A program made the position numbers and the translations under genes. DNA of 64,000 bases from Lampris incognitus. Lineage: Eukaryota; Chordata; Actinopteri; Lampriformes; Lampridae. Positions 24,001-38,400 of the stretch are shown here, piece by piece. The stretch is taken from assembly GCF_029633865.1 (NCBI RefSeq), contig NC_079216.1:67847918-67911917 (forward strand). The letters are read 5' to 3'. The first letter of the stretch is position 1. Each line of letters starts with the position of its first letter. A model generated the notes under the pieces. That model made no database searches. It saw only the letters and a list, made by a program, of their open reading frames with translations, and was not told the DNA's origin.

Positions 24001-27000
24001 TACCAAAGAACCAGCATTGGCAGTACTACTGACAATTGTTACTGCTGGGTCTGTCTGTCTGTCTGTCTGTCAATGCTAATAATCAAACAGACCCATTATT
24101 AATGTTATTAGCTGCTATGCTAACATCACAGAGTACCAAGACCAGCCTGCCATGTTTTCAAGCTTAACTGTTTTTGAGCCTATAGATGTCAGCAGTTGTG
24201 TAGTGGTGTTTTTAGAACTGGGGGAATGCACTTACCACTTTTTTCTGCATTACAAAAACCAAAATCACATTTCAAAGTTAATTTAAATAATGAGTCCCCC
24301 CCCCCCCCCATTACACCCATAGATGTCAGCAAACTTGCTATGATCCAGTAGGGCTTAGTTGCTCTTTAACAGTCTTCTCATTACGAAGGTTCTGCTCGTC
24401 ACACGGTCACTCTTATGCTCGCCATCTCTTGGCCGTCTTGCTCACTTCCTCTGCTCTTGTGTAACTAATCTCCGTGAACCTCACCATGAGACTCACACTC
24501 ATACAGCTCTGTACAGAACTGGAGCCAGAAGAATGAGAGGAAATGCATAAGCCAGACAGGCCCAGGCATCAGAACGCTGTGTGTCTCTGTGTGTCTGTTT
24601 GTGTTTGTGTGCGTGTGCATGCGTGTGATGTGCAAACGTAGTTACATAAGTACATAATTGAGGTACATGATTGATTGATTGACAGATGCAATACAAATTA
24701 AGCACATTTATGTAGCTCTTTGTAGCTCTTGGAATCTTAGAATATTTTTTCTAAAGCTGAAAATGTTATATGTAGTTGGTTTCGTACATCATTTTATGAT
24801 GACTGTAAGCAACCGTTTCAGAGTAATGCCGAGTACGTGTCAGTGTACATAAGTGTGAGCCAGGTGAATGTTTTTTGTGATCCCTTGTTAAGAGGGTTTG
24901 TTTCCTGCACAGGGATGAGGGATGAGGGCTGTTGCACCTGCTTCCATAGTTCATCTCCAATCTATGGTAATGAGTTGCGTTACATAATTCCTGGCAGGGC
25001 TCTACACTCGTCTCTGCAGAAGGGCTCCTAGTGTCTCACCTCACCTTGCTAACAATAATGGATTTTTGCTGGTGTCAGACAAAGTTGTGCTGTGTATCCT
25101 TTTGCCAGGGATCAAACCACATTGCTCAGTCTGTTGTGTAATATCCTGTTCTTACAAAATCTGTCTCTGCAGTGATGAAGGTCACCTGTCTCTCTCCCTC
25201 GCATATGATTGTGTTATAATTCTCTCTCTCCCCCTCTGTCTCTCTTTACCCAACCCCCACCTCTGTTTTTCAGGAGAGGGCTTTGAGCAGAGTCCAATCC
25301 GAAGGTCCTTTAAGTCAAAAGTTCTGGCCCATTATCCTGAAAGCACGAACAAGTACCCCTTCAATAAAGATGCTGTCAATATGGTGAGATATTTCATATG
25401 CTGTCAATATGGTGAGATATTGTTGTGCAGTAAAACAGCTAAAAGGTAAGGGCAAAATCAGTTCTGAAATCTTTTTCACGTCAGATAAAACATAATTGTA
25501 TTTATTTCAAGCATCTCTGGATATTTATTTGACAGGACAGTCAGAGTAACAAAACTAACTCAAAAGCAACTGTGTGCAAAGACGCTGCCCCGCCCCACCC
25601 CACCCTCTCTTTGTTTGCTGCTCCACACGGACTAGAGTTGGGTTTGTTCAAAGACACTGAATGCTTTCTGTTTCAAGTGTTTCCGTTGGGGTCCCATGGG
25701 TAAGCAAGTCAGGATGAAGAAAGGTTTACCCTCAAATGGTTTCTCAATAAATTGAATTAATCAAAATTTCTGCATTAGCCTTTTTTTTTCGTCATACTAA
25801 AACAGCCTCTAAGACACTGACAAACTGTGTAGGGTTTTTATTATTGGTCGTTTTAGAATGTAAACGGATGATTTTATTTTACAAACCCCATTTACAATAT
25901 CAGTCATTGCGGACAGTTTTAGGGGTTAGGCTTTAACACTTGTCCGTCTCTCCCTTCATTCTCTCCTTGTTCTAATCATTCGCCCACCCTCTTTTTATTT
26001 ACAATGTTTGCTTTTTTCCCCCCTATGCCTCCTCAGCTGTGCATGCCACGGGGTCTGGCGTTTCGTACACAAGCGGACAGCCTTGAGCCTCACTTCCACT
26101 CATTCACAGTTGCCGCTGATAATGGCACGCGCTCCTATGGCTTTGTCCTCACCTTCTATGAAGAAGTGACGTGTAGTCAGATCGCCACTGCCATGCAGAC
26201 ACTTTACCAGATGCATCATGTGGAGCACCACTCCACCTCCACCACCTCCTCACACTCTTCCTCCTCATCGTCCGCCTCCTCTCCCTCCACCTCCAGTATG
26301 GACTCTCTCGTAAGCAGCCTGGATGAGTCAGACGCCGAGTCTCTGGCCGGGGGATCTGTCTGCCTCGGCTGTGCGGGCTCCTTTGACCCGACGCGAGACA
26401 CTCTGTTTGCATCTAAAGCCCTCTGCCTCCTCACACCTCTGCCCTTCCTCCAGGCTGCTCGACAGTTTCTGTCTCAGCTGCACCATGCTGTGACATCACA
26501 CATGGCCCCGCCCCTCCCCCTGGAGAGCTACATCCACAATATCCTGTATGAGGTGCCCTTGCCCCCTCCTGGCAGGTCACTGAGGTTCCACGGTGTAGAG
26601 GGGCCCATTTTGTGCCAGCAGCCAGGCCCAGGAGAGCTCCCTCTGGGTGACTATCCCCTTGGAGAGGTCTTCTCCCTGCTAGGTGTGGACAATATGGTGC
26701 AACTGCTGACTTGTGTACTTATGGAGACACAGGTTCTTCTCTACTCTCACGGTAATCCTTTTGACTATTGAGTCAATCCTACTTAATTGCTTAGAAATTT
26801 GATATTACCTTTGTGTATTTGAGGTGACTTCTCCAAATAGCTTGGTTCATCCCTTCCCCCCTTTGTCTCTCCAGACTACCAGCGATTGATGACAGTGGCG
26901 GAGAGCATCACTACCTTGTTGTTCCCATTCCAATGGCAACACATCTACCTGCCCATTCTACCTGCTCCTTTACACCACCTTCTGGATGCCCCTGTGCCAT

Positions 27001-30000
27001 TCCTCATGGGTATCCAGCGGAGAGATGGAGCGCAACGATCCTCCCTTAACCTTCCACATGAGGTAAAGCACCGATTAAGGGTTTTATGCCACTTGCATAT
27101 ACATTTTTTTTTCTGTTAACAGCATTCCAATCAGTGCGACTCAAGATGAACATCTTCAAGTCTATAATTTAACACACCCTGATAGTTTTGGTCCTGCTGT
27201 ATTAACAGTTATCATTTTTAAAAATTTCTGCATCCTTTTAGCCCTTTTCTGATCTTCCCCATTCTGCATGAAAAACAATATATGCTCAGGCATTGGTAAA
27301 CACTGATGAAGCAGTTCTTTAGAGCGCTTCACAAATCCAAATCTTCATCCGTACTGAACGAGCATGCCGTGCTGCAGAAGCATCTCACGGGGATCTCTCT
27401 GACGTTGCTCTGCCCAAGAAGGGAGTCTGGAGAAAGAAAGGAAAGGGCAGGAAAATCTAGCAAAGTGAATAATTAATGTGAAATAGGGATCGGCCCTTAT
27501 ATTTGGGATTGTGTGACACAGTGAATGAGTGGTGAGGTGTAATGGTAAGAATGCAGCATTTCTGTTGTATGACTCTTTTAACAAAAGCAGTGAGCAAGCT
27601 ATTTATTGTGGGTTTAATGCATTTGACCATGTATGGTTTGACTAATGTCAGTAGTGGCACAGAGCGTGTGCTCCAGTCGATTTTAATCAGATAATAAGTA
27701 GTTAGCAGGCACGTATTATTTTATTTACTCATTTCTCATTTGACTGACTTATAAATTAGCTGAGTCTAATGTTATCTCTTCAAAACTGCAAAATCAGCTT
27801 CAACCTCTGCTTTGGCATCCATCTTCTCCACGTTTTCTCCATTTCCCAAAACAAAGGGATGATGGGCAGGGAGAAATGGTGTCTAGGAGGGAGTTGGAAA
27901 TGGAGCAGCGGAGTAACAGGGAGTGACAGGGTTGCTGGAGTGCTAGGCTAGTATTCCTTCAGCTTTCCACACCACAGCATCCCAGCATCCCCCGGGGTGA
28001 TGAACTGATTTCAGAGTCAGAGGTCACTGCTGAAGGTTTTGCTGCTGCTGACTGGGCTGCTCACTGCTGCTGCATAGAAATGTAAATTTATTTTCAGTGC
28101 ATATATTCTCCTCTTCAGTTCAGTGCTCTGCACATTTTCTCCTATGAGTTTTGCTCAGTTTGATTTAATTTTTTTCCTGGTATTTGCTCTTTCCTAATTC
28201 AACAGTATCACCTTGCTAATGTTTAACCTATCTAGTGGCAGCCCATATAGTTTGATAATCTTATACGCTAATATGGCTGAGTCTCTCTAAGCCTATCATC
28301 ATTAAATGCCAAGAATCCATTAATACCATGTAAGTCCCCCTCTCTGATCTTAAGTGGGTGTTTCTACACTTGGCCCCAATGTGGTCAAAGCTTACCCACG
28401 TCGTCTACAGGAGATGAAGCGTATCCTGCACCGTCAGCTGTTTTTTTTCCCTCTCATGAATATTTTTATTGAATTTTAAACAAGCAAACAAAATACGCAC
28501 AGGAAATTTGTAGAGTGCACAACAGCACATCTGTGATAGAGGAGCACATATAGTAATCTTGTCCCAATCAGCCCTCACTCCCACTAGCCCCATCTGCAAG
28601 CCGGGATTCCATGTAAAGGGAACTTTTTGTTTGAGTTACACACTGAGTAGTGGCTCTTTTCAAGGTTTCAACGGGACATGATGTCCCTCAGCCACAGAGC
28701 GTGGGTGGGCGTGAAGCTTCCCTCCATCTTAGTAATACTGCACGTCTGGCCAAAAGATAGGCGAAGGACAGTGTGCGGCATTTGATTGGAGTCAGGCGCA
28801 CGTCATCCTCTCCAGTGGTGCCAAAGACGGCGAGCAGAGGGTTGGGTTCGAGGACAAAATTGAGGATTAGGGATAAGGTTTGGAAAAGGACCTTCTAGTA
28901 TTTTTCCAGGCTAGGGCATGTCCAGAACACGTGGGTAAGGGAAGGGTTCACATCTGGGTAAATACGAGCTAGCTTGGCCCTGTGCCCTACCTTGTAACAA
29001 CAGACAGTGACGGGCACAGAGGAATGTTGAATTAACCAGCTTGAAGATTGAATCCCATGTATCGTTTGACAGTGAAGGGTTTGAATCCTGCTGCCAGGCA
29101 GTTTTAATTTTGTTGAGGAGGGCATGTGTTATTCCTACCAGCTCGTCATAGATAGCTGATATTAACCCTTTTTGCATGATGGGTGTAAACAAAGAAACAC
29201 ATCAGCGGTGTTTCTATCAGGTGCCCCAACGACATCTAGTATCTGAGCATGGACAAAGTGTCTGGTTTGCAGATACCTGAAAAAATGGGTATTTGGTTGG
29301 TTAAACTTTTCAGAAAGTTGTTCAAATGATGCAAAACTGTTTTTGATAAAAAGGTCTTTCAGGCGTCTGGGTAGTGTAGTGGTCTAGTCCGTTGCCTACC
29401 AACACAGGGATCACTGGTTCGAATCCCCGTGTTACTTCCGGCTTGATCGGGCGTCCCTACAGACACAATTGGCCGTGTCTGCGGGTGGGAAGCTGGATGT
29501 GGGTATGTGTCCTGGTCACTGCACTAGCGCCTCCTCTGGTCGGTCAAGGTGCTTGTTCGGGGGGGAGGGGGAACTGAGGGGAATAGCATGATCCTCCCAC
29601 TCGCTACTTCCTGCTGGTGAAACTCCTCACTGTCAGGTGAAAAGAAGCAGCTGGTGACTCCACATGTATGGGAGGAGGCATGTGGTAGTCTGCAGCCCTC
29701 CCTGGATCAGCAGAGGGGGTGGAGCAGAGACCGGGACGGCTCAAAATAGTGGGGTAATTGGTCAGATACAACTGAGGAGAAAAAGGGGGGGAGGATCCAA
29801 AAAAAAAAAAGAGAGAGGGAGAATGGAGTGTCTGGTTTGCAGATAACTGGAAAAAAAAGGGTATTTGGAAGGTTAAACTTTTCAGAAAGTTGTTCAAATG
29901 ATGCAAAACTGTTTTCGATAAAAAAGCTCTTTAAAGCATTCAGTACCCCAGGGTGGAAGAGATGGTGGAATAGAATAGGACTTGAGAGAGAAAAGTGATG

Positions 30001-33000
30001 AAAAGCAGTGTTTTCTGATCTGAGCCTGCACTCTCACGGTGTGCCAGATTACTGGTTTATCAGTTGATTTATTTTGGGAAAGAGGGAGTGAGGATCCAAG
30101 CAGTGCAGGAATGGAAAGGTTTGTAACAGATTTCAACACCATTGCCACCCATGATGGACAGTCAGCTTGGTTATGAAAGTGTGACCAAAGTGTAAGACAG
30201 TGTATATTAGCCACCCAGTAATAAAAACGGAAACTAGGCAGTGCCATGCCTCCACCATCAGCTTTTTAAACCCATTTTGATTATCTTATGGGGGGACCCG
30301 CTTAAAAGTTGGATGCAGTGACAGCATCCAGATGTCTCATATTCTGATTTGTCTTCTTTTTCTGCCATTTCCCTCAGGCCAACCTCTGCTTTGTGGACAT
30401 TGACAACCACTGCATCGAGGCACCTGAGGACCTCCCGTTGTTTCCGGAACAGACGGAGCTCATCCAGGAACTAAGTGAAGTACTAATACGGTTTGGCCTC
30501 CCTCCACAAGGAGGTGTGATGAATAAGCCTGTCACCGCTCCTCCTTGCCTCAGCACCCTGGTCCTCGAGGACCTGATGGAGGACAGAAGGAATGGGAACC
30601 TTGGAGGAGAGGAGCTGGCTGTGCTCGAGAGACTGCAGGCACTGGCACGAAGGTGTGGAGGAGGAAAATTGACAGATGGAGAGAAGACACTGGGACGTGT
30701 GTTTGAGGAAGAGGAAGAGGAGCTGAGGTCTGCAAAGATGAATGTTCAGCTGAGGGAGGTGTTTGCCAGCCGATTTGCTGCCATGTTTGGCAGATATGAG
30801 GAGTTTGTCCTTCACAGTGCTCCTGATCTGGAATCCTGGTTGAGTAACCGAGAGGGAACATGCTGCTTTGACAAGGTACTTTGAGAGACAACTATTTTAC
30901 AATCAGTTGGCCAGTTAAAAGGGAAAATTCACCGATTTTCAACTTTATCTCTGTCTATCTGTCTATCTGTGACAGGGCTAGCACATGAAAAACACCTGCA
31001 GTTGTTCCTAATAATTTCTGTATCTGTGGAGCGGAATTGAAACCGTTTTTTTTTTTACCACCAATTGACATGTCATGACATCATTTGGCGGGCTGAAAAA
31101 ACTACAGTGTGGCAGGATTTCTAATACTCTAATCTACACTAAACACGCTGTTCAAAAAACATAACAGGACGTTTCCAATGGTGGAAATGATGTCCCACAA
31201 CAGTACACACGATGATAAAGAGGCTTGCGCACAATACATTGTGGTACATGTAGTTACAGCGGGAAAGACTCTGTGCAGGAGAACACTAATGTCTCCACCA
31301 GTATCGTACACGGTGAGGACTTTATTGCTTCAGTCCACTACATTACCCATCAGTACCGACTGCATACGCACAAAACCATCAGTGAAGTTTCCCTTTACAG
31401 CTGAAATCTGTTATTTCCCGGATCTGTCCCCGCCTCTCACAGTGATAACAGCAACAAGGTGAAGCACCCTTGTCGCCGTGTGCTGTCCGCTCAGCAGTAA
31501 ACAGTTCCCACCGCTGTAAAAATGGTTTCCTCTGACTGCAGCGAACACAGGCCATCTAACATATCGCAAACGAAATCAAACTGCATGGAAAAATGGTTGT
31601 ACTGTAATACTGATTATAGAATTGGTAGATTAGCTGTCCAACAGAAGTATCGCCATTTGTCATCATGTTTTAATCCTCTTTCCTGCTGGAGTAGGGACGT
31701 GTTGGCGCTGCACCTACTATGTTCATCCCACCTGGTAAAAAAAAAAAAGAAAAAGTTCAACAGTTGTATATGGAGCATGTCTCTAACCATGGTAAGGATG
31801 TCAGTGAGTCTCATGCAGCCTGACTCCATGGTCCAGATGAAAAAAATGACTATTTATTAATGGAGACAAATCCCGGATCCCAGCTTTAAATCTGAATGAT
31901 CTTATTAGTCTGTGTGTTTTTTAAAAATAACTTGTTCCTGTGATATGATGACAGAACTCCTCTTCATTTCAATCATCTTCTTCAGGTGCATCAATGTTGT
32001 TTTTGAATTGTGCCAGGGTTCCTTCCTCTCAGTCCAGCCTGCAACCCACCTGAGCTTCCTGTCGCGGTTCCTGGAGACGGCCATATTCTCCTCTTTTGTG
32101 GACGGGAAGGTGATCTCTCGCTGGGCAGACCGGGAGCCACTGCAGCGGCTGTTCGACAGCCGCCTGGAGAGAGAGCGGCTGTATGACACCGATGAGGAGG
32201 ATGCTCACAGATACCGCTACAGGAAGTGCACCAAGCTCTTCGATTCAAGTGAGTGTTCACTGCTCTCTTCAGCGTCCTGGGTGTTGTTACAGTCGACCAG
32301 ATTAAACTACTTAACAGTTTATTGATCCCCTAAAGGGAAATGTAAGCGTTAAAGCAGCTAAGAGAAACAGTAACAGGACAGCTAAGAGTAGAAGTTACAA
32401 AATCTACAATAGAAACCATAACTAAAGTACGTTCAGTTAAGACATTTTTAATAAGAAAAGAAAATTAAAAATAAGCCGTGCAAGATGCTGTTTAAAGGAA
32501 TCCAGTGGGCCCAGTGATTTTAGAAGCAGGTGGGCTCCAGTACTAAAGTGGCCCGGTGTCCATAAATGTGCATGTGACTAGTATTAATAAGTTGTTTTAT
32601 GTCACAAGTAAGAGTGTTTTGTTTTTCCAAATCTCAGTGGAGAAGTTGAAATGTTCCAAACAAACAGGATTGATTAGTCTGGATTTTTATCTACACGTTT
32701 AAGTCCGCAGGGAACTGTCCAGTGTACTTCCTGTTGTTTCACAAAGTAATGCAGTTCTTACAATATCACATTCCAGTAACGTTGCATGAACTTTGCATGA
32801 ATGATGCGGTCTAAAATGCAGTCTCCTTGCTGCAGTCTCCTTCAAATGACCCGAGTTTGCTGCCATAAATTTGAAATGCTCATCACAGATATTTGATGGA
32901 TGGGCACTCTCTTGAATATCGACCGTGGTTTGAGCTAAAATAGTTGGAAATTTTACACAAATGCCGCAAATAATATGGTGGTACATCAATTTATCATGTC

Positions 33001-35388
33001 CTGTAATCTTCAAGTTCTGTGGCACTTTCTAAACCTGCCTAACATTTAAGGTAAATGAAAGTATTAAAAAGGAGGGTCTCAGATTTCATCGAGGATCTCC
33101 GCAAATCTCTGTTCATCTGCCACTTCCTGTTTGGGGTGCACCATATGTCGATGATATTGTGTGGCCTTTCCAAAAGTAAAGCGTTTTCTGTCTTCTCAGA
33201 GAGAACACGTAGAACAGAGCAATAAGGACTGCAGGAGTCCTGCTTAAGAGCTTTCCTTTCCACAACAGCAGACAAGTTTATGATGGGAAAGTGACACAGG
33301 GAAATTGCGAGACTGCAATTCTAATTTAAGGAATTGAGCTGATATACAAAGGGGGAGGGGAGGTAGACTCCTATACGTGAGAGAGAAAAGAGATGGGTGG
33401 AATCAGGGATGGAGAGAAGGGGGTGGTGGGAGGACCGGGATAAGCGGTCCGTGGTGAGAATGGTACAGGACATTGTGTCCTACAATGAATACCACAAACT
33501 GTCTGCTTTGAAGTCCTGCCAACCTTTCTGCAAAGACGGCACCAGTCGGCCTCGCAGTGTGTCTGTTTCTCTCACTCTGCTTCACACGCTGGCTCCTCGC
33601 TTTCAGAGACATCGCTTTTTCTTGTTCCCCTTGTGTACCAGTTAATTTCTATCACTGCCTCTGTTTCGATCCGTGTGCTCCAGTCAGTCTACGAGTGCTC
33701 CATTTTTTTATCCTCCCCTGTCAAACCAAGCAAACAAATGCAACAGTACTTTCCTGTCTTGACAAGCTTACCATTTCAAATGCTGCCACTTGATGTCACT
33801 CGAATTCTGCTTTTTGAAATGCTTATTCAGACAACACTGCTTCAGCGTTCTTTATCTTCTTTATCAAGACTGTTTCATTACCAAGGCGTCCTTGTTGTCT
33901 CCTAACTTTCTTTTTTTTACTCTGCAGCCCAGGCTATCGAGTGCAGACTGCTGAAGGCAGACCATACAGCCATTCACCCCCATCTGCTGGACATGAGGAT
34001 CGGTCAGGGCCGACACCAGCAGGGCCATTTTCCCAAACTGCAGGCAGAAGTGCTCGCACATGGCCATAGCACCAAGTAAGCATACCACTCCTGTGCTCCT
34101 GTTGTTTTTTACTCTACATTATACGTAATCACATCACATAACAGTGCTGTGTCCTGTGTTGTGAGGGTGAACACACACACACACTTGCACACTACTTGGA
34201 AGAATTTTGTTTTTGTATTTACCCGTCTGGGTGAGCAGGTGGTCCAGTCGTGTGACAGCATCACGTAGGAACGACTCCAGGAGGCCAGCAACCACTGAAG
34301 CCTCAGGACTGGACAATGAACAGAAACAGGTACAGGTAGCTGCATATGTAGACACACGCACACACACTTGTTTTTCTATACTTGTGAGGACCCTCATTGA
34401 CTACATTCATTCCCTAGCACCCAACTTTAACCATCATAACTACATGCCTAACCTTAACTCTTACCCTTACCTTAATTTAATCTGATTTTTTTTTTTAAAC
34501 CTGTGCTGTCGGCAGGCTTGGCATACAACACAGGGAATTTGCATGCCAATGTGTCCCAAACAGTTAATCTGCAAGTGGAGTTCAGATTCTCCACCTGCAA
34601 AGGCAATCTTTATTAATGATCAAGAACCGCTCATAATTAATAACTCCGTGCTTTGGATGATCTGTGGGATGACAAGAGCACAGGGTTTCTATTATAAATT
34701 TATAGCCACCACCGGTCCTCCTCTTTCCCATGTTTGATCAGATAAACAACCAATCAGCATCGCTTCTCCAAGAGGGAGACAGTCACCACAAGTGAGACAA
34801 GGAAACTTGGAAACGAGAAACGTCATGTATCTGATAAGACACGGATATGGAAACCAGCCCTGACATGTGTTCAAGAAAACATAATTAGATCAATATTATC
34901 TCTCAGTTTAGGACCGCACTTAGAGTGATAAAGGGGAAGACAAGCAAAAAAGGAAACGAGGGGGAGAAAGAACTAAGAAGGATGTACTCCAGGGAGTGTG
35001 TGAAGCAGATGCTAGCAGTGTATATGTGAAGCGTCCACCTGTGAGAGCACGAGGCAGACAGGAAATGGGAAAGAGAGAGAGGGATATGACATGCAACAAA
35101 GGTCGCCGGCTGGAATCAAACCGGTGACGGTTGCAACCATTGATCATGTGGTATGTACTGTAATCATTTGGCTATGGAGGCGCCCCAGTGCATGGGATTA
35201 ATCCCAAAACATTCTGGTGTCTGAGAGCCGCAATTTATTGTAGTGCCTGTGAGCAGAAGACAGAATTCCAACCTAATCTGAATTCTAACCTTAACCCCAA
35301 GCCTGAGTCCTACCCCTAACATGGCCCATTTAACAAGTGAGGATCGGCCAAAATGTCCTTATGGTTAAAAACTCAGATTGGTTCTCAG

Positions 35389-35465
<77 letters not shown>

Positions 35466-38400
35466 ACACAAAATACTGTGAACTGAAAATGGGCTTTTTT
35501 ACTTTGTTAGCTTATTTCGCCAGACATATTTATGCCAAAAGAAATCACAAAAAAAAATGTGTTTTACTTATTTTACATCAAAATTTAATCACCTTAACTT
35601 CTTCTAAATTTGTGGTTGTCATTGAGCAGAACTGAGTGACAAGCAGGCGGGCGAGCAACATTCCAACCAATGTTATCATAAAATGTTTTTCACGATCCAG
35701 TGAAATCCTGAAGGATCCCAACACATCCCTCCCTACTTTTTGTCCTGCTCTAATATCCTCTTTTACGTGCAAATATGTCACATTATGGAAACAAACCACA
35801 TTCTGAATGCCGTTTCACGTTGTCTTTAAGCCTCTAGCAGACTAACAGTATGTCTCGTTTATTTCCCTTTGCTACAATCCTTAGAAGCACACATTTTGGC
35901 GAAAGAACATGCGTCAATCCAAGCTGCTGGATCCTTCAGCCTTGGCTATCAGTCAGACCCACCGGGAGTTTGTGGATGGATTACTGAGTGAGTGCCGCCT
36001 AAAGGTGAGAATGTTCTCTCTGGTGTAGGGACTTGCCAGGCCTTACAAAACCTAAATATCTGGTTCATTTATTGTTCATGAATGACACTGGACATATTTT
36101 GGCTTTGTAGACCAAGCAAATGTTGATGGAGAGGATGGGGAAAGAGAGTGTGGAATTGTGTCAGGGTGAAGCCAACATTACTGGCCTGCAGGAGACCACA
36201 CTCATCCATGGTCTCTGTGACCTACTGGAGAGGACCTGGGGCCATGGTCTGCAGCTAAAACAGGTCAGACACACACACACACATGCACACGCACACACAC
36301 CAGACACACTATCACACATGAACGCACATTCATATGCTCAACTTGGTATGCCTCGCCAGCCAAAATGACCTAAAAAAACATCTGGGACTGTGTATGTGAC
36401 TGTTTTGAACAAACTGGTATCACACACACGTCCACACAAAAAGAGAGTGTCTGGTTGAACAAGTTGAATGTTGATGACTGTGTCAATTTCAACACGGTGT
36501 GACTGTTTGTCCTGAGCAGGGGAAGTCAACTCTGTGGTCCCACCTGCTCCACTACCATGCCGCGCAGGAGAAGATGGCATCCCCAGCTGAGTCTTCAGGT
36601 TGGAGCAGACCCTTCCTATAACCAGTCTTGCATAAATCATTGAGTTAATGGCTTAATGATCATATGTTAAACTCTTTCTATTCAGTGTCTCCAGGCATGG
36701 ACCAAAGGATGCTTGATGAGGGGATTCCACTCCTGAAAGGATCCTTGCTACAGGACATGAGGTAAAGAGACTGTACAGTCAATTCTATGCATTTGTGGAA
36801 AATGTTTAGGGTGTTTTGGATGGTGAAGGAAGTGTATGGTGGTTTATTTTATTGAAAACACAGAAAATAAACTTGATTGGGGGAGAAATAAGATTCAAGC
36901 ACTAACTATGATGCTTTCACTAGAGTTGTCCCCTCTTTCTGTTGTCTGACATGTTTTAAATTGAAATCTTTGGATGAAAGAATACCTGAGCTTTTAAACT
37001 ACTTAATTTGTCTGCACATACTATACATTGATCAGCCAAAACATTAAAACCAACGGCAGGTAAGTGAATAACATTATGTTGTTACAGTGGCACCTGTCAA
37101 GGAGTGGGATATATTAGGCAGCAAGTGGACAGTCAGTTCTTAAAGCTGATGTGTTGGAAGCAGGAAAAATGAGCAAGTGTAAGGTTCTGAGCGATTCTGA
37201 CAAGGGCCAAATTGTGATGGCTAGACAACTGAGTCAGAACATCTCCAAAACGGCAGGTCATTTGGGGTGTTCCTGGTATGCAGTTGTCGGTAACTACCAA
37301 AAGTAGTCCAAGACAGGACAACTGGTGAACAGGTGACAGGGTCATGGGCACCCAAGGCTCATTGATGCGCGTGGGGAGTGAAGGCTGGCCATCTGGTCTG
37401 AGCCCAGAGAAGAGCTACTGTAGCTCAAATTGCTGAAAAAGTTAATGCTGGCTGTGATAGGCAGGTGTCAGGATACACAGTGCATCACAGCTTGCTGTGT
37501 ATGGGGCTGCATTGCCGCAGACCGGTCAGAATGCCCATGATGACCCCTGTCCACCGCCGAAAGTGCCTACAGTGGACACGTTGGACCGTGAAGCAGTGGA
37601 AGAAGGTGGCCTGGTCTGATGAATCACATTTTCTTTTACATCATGTGGATGGCCGGGTGCGTGTTCATTGTTTACCAGGGGACGAGATGGCACCAGCATG
37701 CACAATGAGAAGAAGGCAAGCTGACGGAGGCAGTGTGATGCTCTGGGCAATGTTCTGCTGGGAAACCTTGGGTCCTGGCATTCATGTGTATGGTACTTTA
37801 ACATGTACCATCTACCTAAACATTGTTGCAGATCAGGTACACCCCTTCATGGCAATGGTGTTCCCTGATGGCAGTGGCCTCTTTCAGCAGGATAATGCCC
37901 CCTACCACACTGTAAAAACTGTTCAGGAATGGTTTGAGGAACATGACAAGGAGTTCAAGGTGTTGTCTTGGCTTCCAAATATCCCAGATCTCAATACGAT
38001 CGAGCATCTGTGGGATGTGCTGGAAAAACAAGTCTGATCCATGGAGGTCCCACCTCACAACCTATAGGACTTGAAGGATCTGCTACTAATGTCTTGGTGC
38101 CAGATACCAGAGGACACCTTCAGAGGTCTTGTGGAGTCCATGCCTCAATGGGTCAGATCTGTTTTAGCGGCACGAGGGGGACCTACACAACATTAGGCAG
38201 GTGGTTTTAATGTTTTGGCTGACTAGTGTATGTGCTACACAAATATGACGTTATGCTTTCTAAGGTGGTTAATTTCAGCAGTTATGAAAATGTATTTTGG
38301 TTGAAAGGTTTGGTTTTCTAGATACTTAAGCAGACCAACCAATGAAATCCAATCTGTGACAACGGTGAGAAAATTTTTATTTGAGGAGTTTGTCATTGCC

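Larger units (their letters stand above)
28438..30270 (-). mobile_element. L1/Tx1-group LINE 3' part in dennd5b intron 4
   Basis: The minus strand encodes the C-terminal end of a teleost L1/Tx1-type polyprotein. One block near 30100-30240 reads [20 protein letters not shown] and another near 28911-29000 reads [20 protein letters not shown]. The 3' end near 28440 is T-rich on the + strand. The frame is broken and the copy is 5' truncated. A SINE with a duplicated flank interrupts it at 29363-29821. Confidence 0.7.

Noticed and set aside
30905-30960. Start of a TTAA-type MITE (TTAAAAGGGAAAATTCACCG) in dennd5b intron 5
   Set aside because: No matching inverted end was found in the rest of the intron.
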